Origin: Halicephalobus mephisto
Lineage: Eukaryota; Nematoda; Chromadorea; Rhabditida; Panagrolaimidae
Assembly (NCBI GenBank): GCA_009193035.1
Contig: SWDT01000099.1
Coordinates: 62,001 to 126,000 of the forward strand
Reading direction: 5' to 3'
DNA length: 64,000 bases
Shown here piece after piece: positions 56,580 through 64,000 of the stretch. The translations under genes and the position numbers were made by a program. The notes below the pieces were generated by a model. That model had not been told where the DNA came from and made no database searches. It saw nothing but the letters and a program-made list of their open reading frames with translations. Position 1 is the stretch's first letter. The number at the start of each line of letters is the position of its first letter.

Positions 56580-58401
56580 AATTTAATTTAAAAAAAATCT
56601 TTTTTTTATAAAATTAATTTTTTTAAACTTATTTTTTTAAATAAAATTTAATTTTTAAAAAAGTTATTTTTTTTTATGAAATTAATTTTTTTTAAATAAA
56701 ATTTAAATTTAAAAAAAGTCGTTTTTTTATAAAATTAATTTTTTTAAACTTATTTTTTTAAATAAAATTTAATTTTTAAAAAAGTTATTTTTTTAAATAA
56801 AATTTAATTTAAAAAAAAATCATTTTTTAATAAAATTAATTCTTTTAAACTTATTTTTTTAAATAAAATTTAAATTTTAAAAAAGTCGTTTTTTTATAAA
56901 ATTAATTTTTTTACCATTTCTAAAAATTTTTTTGAATTACTGTACTGAATTTATTTTTTTTTACCATTTTTAAAAATTTTAAAAATTTTTTTGAATTACT
57001 GTACTAAATTTATTTTTTTTTACTATTTTTAGAAATTCAAAAATTTATATTGAAAAAATTTTTTAATTTTTTAGACAGAAATTCAAATTTTTGAATTGCG
57101 ATGTAGAACGAATAAAATTTAAAAAACGGCAAATGTGGCATACTGTAATTAACTTTTTTTTAAATTTTTTTCATATAATTTTTCAGATTCTAAAAAATTT
57201 TTGTTGAGACAATTTCCCAAGAACGCCCATTTTTTGATTTTTATAATAATCTGCTTTTTGAGACTTATCGTGAAAATTAAGAGAGAAAACGAGTAAAAAC
57301 GGAAAAATTCAACTTCGATACCGACGGCCACAATTACCGTTTTTCATTTTTATATTCAAAAAATTTCAAATTTTCAAATTTTTAATATTTTTTAACATTA
57401 TTCTAAACTAAAATGATAAAATTAAGTACGGTAATAATTGGCCACATTTACCGTTTTTTTTATTTTAATTTTTATATTCAAAAAATTTTAAATTTCCTCG
57501 ATACAAATTTTTCGTATTTTTTAACATTACTCTAAACTAAAATGATAAAATTAAATACAATAATAATTGGCTATATATGCTTTTTTTATTTTAATTTTAT
57601 ATTCAAAAATTTCCTCGATACAAATTTTTAATATTTTTTAAGAATTATTTTACACTAAAAAGATAAAATTAAATACAGTAATAATTGGCTATATTTATCC
57701 TTTTTTATTTTTTTAAATTTTAAAATTCAAAAATTTTCTCGAAACGAATTTTTAGAAGTATTTTTAAAAATCGAATACAGTAGTAACTAGCTAGATTTAC
57801 ATTTTGTTTTTTATTTTTTTCAAAAATTTCGAAAAATTTTAATTTTTATAATTGTGAAACTTTTTTCAACTTAAATTTCTACAAAATTTTAAAGATTATT
57901 TTAAACTAAAAAATCAAATCGAATACAGTAATAATTGACCAGATTTATTTTTGCTAAAAAATCTTTAATTTAAAAAAAATTAAAATTTTTAATTTTTAAA
58001 AATTTAGAATTTTTTTATTTTTAAAATTCTATTTTTTTATTTTTTTTTATAATTTTAAAATTTTTTATTTTTTAAAATTAAAATTTATAATTTTTTTATT
58101 TTTTAATATTAAAATTTTTTATTTTTTATTTTTTAATATTAAAATTTTCCATTTTTTTATAATTTTGTTGTTTTTTATTTTTTATTTTTTATAATTTAAA
58201 AATTTTTTATTTTTTTATTTTAAAAATTTGATTTTTTTATTTCTTTAAAAAGTAAAAAATGAAAAATATTCAGGTGAGAACAAAATACACGAACTTTGGA
58301 AATTTGATAAGGACACTAAACCTCGCGTTGATTGCCTATAATCACCTCTAATCACGCCAAATTAAAGAGAAACGTCCATTTTTGTGCAGTGGATAGTCCA
58401 A
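56580..58401. other. AT-rich arrays before the secreted Cys-rich gene
   Basis: 56580-56900 has AATTTAATTTTTAAAAAAGT/TATTTTTTTATAAAATTAAT units. 57320-57970 has an about 120-base array whose units share ACAGTAATAATTGGCTATAT. 57970-58260 is simple T/A sequence. A CAGGTGAGAAC patch at 58270-58400 precedes the start codon and could hold a 5' untranslated exon. Confidence 0.6.
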
Positions 58402-61135
58402 ATGATGTTCCGGATAAATTTATTGATTTATTTTTTATTCCTGGGATTTTGCTTCGTCGAATCCATCGACAAATTCGACCAAATGAGACTCGAAAGTTTC
58501 AAATTCGATGTAATTTTTCAATTTTTTATATAAAATTCCTTAAAATTTCAATTTTTATATAAATTTTTCCGTATTTTTATATATACAATCTTTTTAAAAT
58601 TAAAATTTTCTAAATTTTTTATATAAATTTTTCGATTTTTTATATAAAATTTAAAAAATTTTTTAAATTTTCTTACTTTTTATAAGAAATTTTAAAAATT
58701 TTTCGATTTTTTATATAAAATTTTTAAACTTTTTCGATTTTTTATAAGAAATTTTAAAATTTTTTTATTTTTTATATAAAATTTTTAAAATTTTTTCACT
58801 TTTTATATGAAATTTTTAAAAATTTTTCGATTTTTTATATAAATTTTTTAAAATTTTTTTATTTTTTATATAAAATTTCAAAAATTTTTTTATTTTTTAT
58901 ATAAAGTTTTTTAAATTTTTTTACTTTTTTACTTTTTATATGAAATTTTCAGGAAGAAAAATGCCGAAAATTGGTCCGAACAGGAAAATCTGTGATCAGA
59001 AAAGCGGCAAAAACGATTTCCCTCAGGCATACTCAAAGGAAAGAATTAAAACTTAAAAAAATTAACGAAAATCATTTACAATTATTAAAAAGTGGAAAAG
59101 CTGTCCATAAAATTTTCGGAGTTTCGGATCGGGCAAATCCGGCTCCGAAAAACTGCTCTGTTGTTCCGACACTTTGGCCCGCACCTACTTCAGCCGTATT
59201 AATTCAGAATCCAGAATCTGATTCGGAAAATTACGGTAAATTTGTTGAAGATTCAGAATTAAACGAGAAATTCAACCCAACCCCGATGTTCATGGACACG
59301 CCCGATGATCCGTTTCTGCAGCTGATGAATCATTTCCATGTTGGTTGATTTTTAAAAATGTAATCTCATGAAATTTCCAGTTTTTAGAATCTTCCAGAAT
59401 CCGTTAAAAACTTAAAATTTCAAAAATTCACAAAAATATTTAAAATTTTCGAAATTTTATAATATTTTCGAAATTTTTAGAATCTTTCATAATCAATTAA
59501 AAACTTAAAAAATTTTCGAAATTTTTAGGATTTTCCAAAATTCACAAAAAATAAAATTTCCGGAATTTTTAGAATTTTCCAGAATGTTAATAAAAATTTT
59601 TGGAATCTTCCAGAATCTAGTAGAAATATGTTAAATTTTCTAAAACATTCAATTTCGAAATTTTCTGAAATCTTGAAAATTTGAATTTTGGAATTTTCTG
59701 AAATTTTGAATTTCGAAATTTTCTGAAATCTTGAAATTTTGAATTTTCTGAAATTTTGAATTTCGAAATTTTCTGAAAATTCGTGTTGAGATTACATGTG
59801 GGGATTCTATTTTTACAAGGATGTTTATTTTTAGAACTCTCTGGACGAAGAAGCGTACTGTAATGGTCCGACTTTCACGAGCCTCTTCGGGGTCACAGAC
59901 GGCCAGATTCTGGGATTGATGTCGACGTTCTTGACGAATCACGCCACTTATCTCTGTCCTATCTGCCACGATTTGACTTCTCATCTGTATCTGGGTGTTC
60001 TGAACAACCGGAAATTCAAGATGGCCGACGACGAGCGATTTTTGTACAATTCGTTCCTGGCGCAGGTGCCGGAGCCGGAGACGCTGTGTTCGGCTCTGGT
60101 GCCTGTTTGTCACGAGGATTACAGTACGAGGAAAATCCGCTGTACTGAAGCTTGTGATTGTTTGGGATGTACAGTATGCAATGTTGCTACTATTTTTCTA
60201 GAAGTAAAAAAATTTTATAAAAATTATTTTATAAATTAAATTTTAGCAAATTCTCAACGATCCCACGATACTCCATCTGAAGTCCCTGTTCATCGACGCA
60301 TTCGTCAACCACACCTGCAGCAACGTCTGCAACCTCGACACCCCCCCGGGCTCCCCCTTCGATTACGGTAACGAAGCCGCCTGCAAAGCCTTCCTCCAAC
60401 AGGAAATCAACAAACTCATCGACCTTCTGAAGCGCCTGTTGCTCCCGAACAATTTCTGTCATTATGTAAGTTTTTTAAATTAAAAAAAATGAAATTCTAA
60501 AATTTTTTAAAATTCGAAATTTAAAAAAATTTTAAAACTTTTTGAAATTTCTTAGAATTTTAGAAATTTTTCAACTTTTTAAATTTTTAAGGTTTTTTTA
60601 GAATTCAATTGAAATTTAAAATTATATAAAATATTAATTTTTAGATTTTAAATTTTGAAAATTTCATAAAAAATATTAATTTTTAAATTTTAAATTTCGA
60701 GAATTTTATTAAAAATGTTAATTTTTAAATTTTAAATTTTGAGAATTTTATAAAAAATGTTAATTTTTTAATTTTTAATTTCGAGAATTTTATAAAAAAT
60801 ATTAATTTTTAAATTTTAAATTTTGAGAATTTTATAAAAAATGTTAATTTTTTAATTTTTAATTTCGAGAATTTTATAAAAAATGTTAATTTTTTAATTT
60901 TTAATTTTTCAATGATATGGTGATTATTTTACAGGAAATAGGAAGTTGTGAATTGAATGAAAATCCGAACATCCTTCACTGTCTGAGTCTGCTGTGTCTC
61001 GAAAACCTGCCGCCGCCCTTCGATATGATATGTGACTTGATCCCGGACAAACCTAACGATGTTCAGCGATTCTTGAACATCCAGAAACCTCCGCCGTCAA
61101 CTAAAGCTTATAGATTCGAAAAAGTAGAATTGTAA
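58402..61135 (+). CDS. Secreted Cys-rich protein with saposin-like spacing (417 aa)
   Basis: Exons 58402-58509, 58953-59339, 59835-60173, 60247-60465 and 60935-61135, all phase 0. The N-terminus is a signal peptide (FRINLLIYFLFLGFCFVES). Residues about 37-165 are basic and then Pro/Asn-rich. The Cys-rich half has YLCPICHDLTSHLY, later LCSALVPVCHEDY, CTEACDCLGC, NHTCSNVCN, NNFCHYEIGSCE and CLSLLCLENLPPPFDMIC. The spacing C-P-x-C...C...C with amphipathic helices is like saposin B domains, possibly one and a half to two of them, but I could not match a named family. Saposin-like proteins bind lipids or membranes. The exon 2 donor is GTTGGT, as in one intron of the myotubularin gene. riok-3 follows on the same strand after about 0.2 kb. 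Confidence 0.75.
59370..59790. repeat. Intronic GAAATTTTCTGAAATCTTGAAA-type repeats
   Basis: The second intron of the saposin-like gene repeats AATTTCGAAATTTTCTGAAA and TTTTAGAATCTTCCAGAATC words with irregular spacing. Confidence 0.6.
60480..60925. repeat. Intronic array, about 60-base unit with TTTCGAGAATTTTATAAAAA
   Basis: Six to seven copies of TTTCGAGAATTTTATAAAAA followed by TGTTAATTTTTTAATTTTTAA fill the fourth intron. Confidence 0.8.
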
Positions 61136-61360
61136 CGTAATTTTTGAAAAAAAAGAAAAAATAAATTTTTTCAAACGTTTTCGAACTGCTGATCGGTCTT
61201 GACTGCTTTGGCGTTCTGTGACGAATGAAAATTGTAGTTTACTCGAAAATTGCACAATTTTTCGACATCGTCTCGTGGTTCTTTATCTTTCGAAATTTTT
61301 TTGAATTTATTTTTATTTTTACTAATGGAAGTGGTAATTCCCAGGGTGCCTCGACTTGAG

Positions 61361-63141
61361 ATGGCGGAAGGCCTACCAATAAAATCGGTCTGGGGCCGGA
61401 AGTCAGAATCTGCCTCCAACGACGACAACCGCCCGATCGTTTCCTTCGCCGAAATTATGAGTGAAGAACTTGCTGAACATATTCAACAAGTTAGTTTTGG
61501 TAATTTAATATATAAATCGTGTTTTTAAAGGAATATTTGGATGAAGAAGCTCGAGAAAAAGCGGAAATTGAACGAATGCTGAGGGAGGCCGGGATTGACG
61601 ACGTCCGGACGTCCGCCGCGGAACCCGACACTTCTCGTGATTATGAGCTGGCTTTGGAGCTTTCTGCCGATCCTGATTGCTCTGCTGACGAAATCCTTGC
61701 TCGTCAATTACAACGGGAATTCGATCGCGAAGAAGAACTTCAATCCAAGTTCGAATCCAGCAGAAGCCAGAGAGGAGTCGCCACGGCCAGCATCGGAGCC
61801 GATCCCTACCACTACCTCGAGGAGGAAGAGCAGTACGAAGAAGAAAGCGAAGAAGAAGACGACGATTTCAGGGAGAAAGCGACGAATATGCTTTATGGTA
61901 GGTTTTTCATATATCAACTTTGTTCATTTTACCTACTTCAGCCTATGAGAAGCCCGACTTTCCTCCTTGTGGATTCAAGAAGGGCGAAAACGGAACAGTG
62001 ATTACGAAACATGACAGAGAACTTTCCGCCGCCCAAAACTGCGAGAAAGCCATGCACTTCCCCGTCAGCGTCAATACCGGCGACGTTGTAGGCGAGAAAA
62101 TCAACAACAAAGTCTTCAACAACCTGAAAACCCACCTCAAATCTCAGATTAACCGGAACATCCGTCTAAAGGACAAAGACGAAAAAGCTGCGAGTGAGAA
62201 TTCCGTCGACAGCCAAACAAGGTTGATTTTGTTCAAGTGGATCAACGCCCAGGACATAGACAAAGTGGACGAAGTGATCGCCACAGGCAAGGAATCCGTT
62301 GTACTCCATGGTTCTAAGGGAGAAGGAACTCCAGCAGTCCAGCATTTCGCAATCAAGGTTTACAAAATGTCCCTAGACGCTTTCAAGAACAGAGCGGAGT
62401 ACGTCAAAGACGACTTCAGATTCAAGAACCCCAGACGAGTGATGAAAGTCTGGGCAGAAAAGGAGTACATGAACCTCCAGCGGTGAGATTTGGGTTTTTA
62501 AAGGTAACATTCAACGTATTTCCAGTCTTTGCCGCGCCAACCTCCCTTGTCCGAAGCCGGTCTTCCTGAAGAAACACGTGCTTCTGATGTCGATGATTGG
62601 GGACTGCGAAGCGGCTCCGAGATTGAAGAACGTCGTTTGGGTAGACCAAGAAACTAAAAAACTCGCTTTCGACCAAGTCAAAGATGTAAATTTTTTGTAG
62701 TTTTTATCTACCAAAAAAATTTTTTAGATTATGATCCGAATGTTCAATCAATGTAAACTTGTCCACGGAGATCTCAGTGAATTCAATCTGCTCTATCACA
62801 ATGGAGAAGTTTTCGTTATTGATGTGGCTCAGGCCGTCGATGCTTCTCATCCTAGAGCTTTAGTCTTCCTCGTTAGGGACATTGAGAATATCTTGTCGTT
62901 CTTCCACAGAATCAACACGGACGAACAAGATTTGCCGACGGAAGTAGCGTTGTTCAATGAAATCACTGGGATCGAAATGGATGAAGAAGAAAATCTTTTT
63001 GTTCAAGTCGAAGCTTTCGAAACTGAAAACAGAAATATGAACTTGAGAAGAGACAAGCATCGTCCAGCAGATTCTGAATTGAGAATATACGAAGCCGAAA
63101 AGAACGGTAGACCTGACTCACCTGCTGAGGATTATAATTAA
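61361..63141 (+). CDS. riok-3: RIO-family atypical kinase 3 (riok-3, 536 aa)
   Basis: Exons 61361-61489, 61531-61897, 61942-62482, 62526-62685 and 62728-63141. The N-terminus matches RIOK3 (SFAEIMSEELAEHIQQEYLD, family SLADVMSEQLAKELQ), then comes an acidic tract of Glu/Asp. The kinase domain starts with TRLILFKWINAQ. It has the ATGKESVVLHG P-loop equivalent, the FAIKVYKMSL lysine, KNRAEYVKDDFRFKNPR, MKVWAEKEYMNLQR, the catalytic KLVHGDLSEFN and the metal-binding VIDVAQAVD in place of DFG. RIOK3 is linked to late 40S ribosome maturation. I start at 61361, just after a TAATTCCCAG acceptor; an in-frame ATG at 61325 would add 12 residues. The second exon uses an unusual TTTTTAAAG acceptor. Confidence 0.93.
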
Positions 63142-63475
63142 TTTTTGTTCTGTTGAAAAGTTAATGAATCAGGATATTTGGCTATTTACAACTTTAATAT
63201 TTTCTCCAGAAATGGGTCAATTTTAGTTTTTTAATTAAAAATATCAATTTTTAACTTTCTCATTCAGAATGTATCGGCTTTGAAATCTTTATTACTCAAA
63301 ATAGACAATTTGCAAATTTCTATTATATATCAATTTTCGAATTTTTCGATTCATATATGAATTTTCAAATTTTTCGATTCATATATGAATTTTTAAATTT
63401 TCGATTCATATATCAATTTTCGAATTTTTCGACTCATATATGAATTTTCAAAATTTTCGATTCATATATGAATTT
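63142..63475. other. Convergent 3' flank with ATTCATATATGAATTTT repeats
   Basis: This stretch between the riok-3 stop and the end of the minus-strand gene contains six copies (63350-63475) of TTCATATATGAATTTTTAAA / TTTTTCGATTCATATATGAA, a 25-30-base array of the palindromic core. Confidence 0.8.
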
Positions 63476-64000
63476 TTAAATTTTCTTGGGTTTCAGATGG
63501 ACAATGTTTTTGTAGTAGTATACGATGAGCTGCTGGCAACGCTCGCCGTCGAAGCTGGGCTCGAAATGGGAGTAGAAGTCGAATCTGCTTGTTTCGGATT
63601 TTCTTACGAAAGAAAAATGAAGTTCCATTTTGAAATGTTTTCCTTGTTTTGAAAAAAAATGAAAAAGTAATCTCGGTTTCAAAGTTGTGATCCAACTACG
63701 GTCGTGAAGAGAAATTGAAAAAAGTTGAAGTTTAAAATTCTGTTTCCATTTCAGGAGCTGAGAACACCAGTCGGGTTCTAGTTGGTTTGGACAAAAGTAA
63801 AAAATTTTCAAATTTGGCATGGAATCGAGGATGGTTTTCATTTTGATTCCCTTCAGACTGCAGATGACGTGGGCGATTTTGATCCTGGAGTTGCAGATAA
63901 ACCTAAACTCGTCTTCCAGATCCAGATCCGAATAAACAAGTTTCAGAATTGAATGATTAAATTTGATGGAGTTTTTATATTGTAAGATATCTCTGGAAGC
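63476..64000 (-). CDS. 3' part of an unknown gene, possibly F-box-associated domain protein
   Basis: The frame is open from the right window edge to a stop at 63476 (174 codons). Content is protein-like (for example EFRFICNSRIKIAHVICSLK, MPNLKIFYFCPNQLEPDWC, SRFDFYSHFEPSFDGERC, LIVYYYKNIVHLKPKKI). Alternating hydrophobic and polar residues and NLKIFYF-type strands resemble the C-terminal domains of the large nematode F-box protein families, but no F-box is within the window and the assignment is weak. The gene continues beyond the window. Confidence 0.5.
   Translation of the reverse strand, partial: ASRDILQYKNSIKFNHSILKLVYSDLDLEDEFRFICNSRIKIAHVICSLKGIKMKTILDSMPNLKIFYFCPNQLEPDWCSQLLKWKQNFKLQLFSISLHDRSWITTLKPRLLFHFFSKQGKHFKMELHFSFVRKSETSRFDFYSHFEPSFDGERCQQLIVYYYKNIVHLKPKKI

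Noticed and set aside
57149..57331. Minus-strand frame including a MGVLGKLSQQKFF start, considered as the first exon of the orphan gene
   Set aside because: No donor site follows before a stop and the region belongs to an about 120-base repeat array.

Overview
The window reads as nuclear DNA of a rhabditid nematode (Caenorhabditis-like relatives). The grounds are two tandem cuticle collagen genes of the nematode type, many 40-60 base introns with GT...TTTTCAG borders, start codons that often sit just 3' of a TTTCAG-type acceptor (compatible with spliced-leader trans-splicing), a DLK-1 kinase carrying the SDGLSD hexapeptide, an mtm-1-like myotubularin and a RIO kinase 3. The non-coding DNA is very AT-rich and full of short tandem arrays; coding exons are clearly richer in GC. 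No tRNA, rRNA or CRISPR array was recognised.

Layout. 1-3.3 kb: gene-free repeats. 3.3-7.0 kb: a small unknown gene (-) divergent from a catalytically intact myotubularin (+). 7.3-11.8 kb: two intronless, tandemly duplicated sugar-porter genes (-) flanking a decayed Helitron/PIF1-type helicase. 13.1-15.8 kb: two paralogous collagens (-), one with a GC-AG intron. 15.8-17.9 kb: satellite. 17.9-28.5 kb: a plus-strand cluster of a four-span membrane protein with a furin site, an anchored epoxide hydrolase, a secreted Cys-rich precursor with many dibasic sites, and a microtubule-tip-like SxIP protein with a possible alternative membrane-anchor exon. 31.0-31.8 kb: TALE homeobox gene (-). 33.9-36.6 kb: intron-containing sugar transporter (-). 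37.8-38.8 kb: NYN/Zc3h12a-like ribonuclease (-). 40.0-41.2 kb: UBE3D-like E3 ligase (+), converging on dlk-1 (-, 41.3-44.7 kb). 44.7-58.4 kb: gene-poor block of tandem arrays with one supported exon pair (54.4-56.5 kb). 58.4-63.1 kb: secreted Cys-rich (saposin-like) gene and riok-3 in the same orientation, about 0.2 kb apart. 63.5 kb to the end: 3' part of an unknown minus-strand gene, possibly F-box-associated.

The genes are mostly unrelated housekeeping, signalling and cuticle functions and form no pathway. The most unusual material is non-coding. A ~1.4 kb tandem array at 49.1-50.5 kb has units that each contain an inverted repeat whose two arms change together between copies. Six sequence-unrelated satellites all carry a CATATATGA/CATATATCGA core. 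An intron at 22.6-23.4 kb holds a family of GGCGAAATGTGAA-type hairpins. Exon coordinates were set by hand from splice consensus and reading phase, so small errors are possible.
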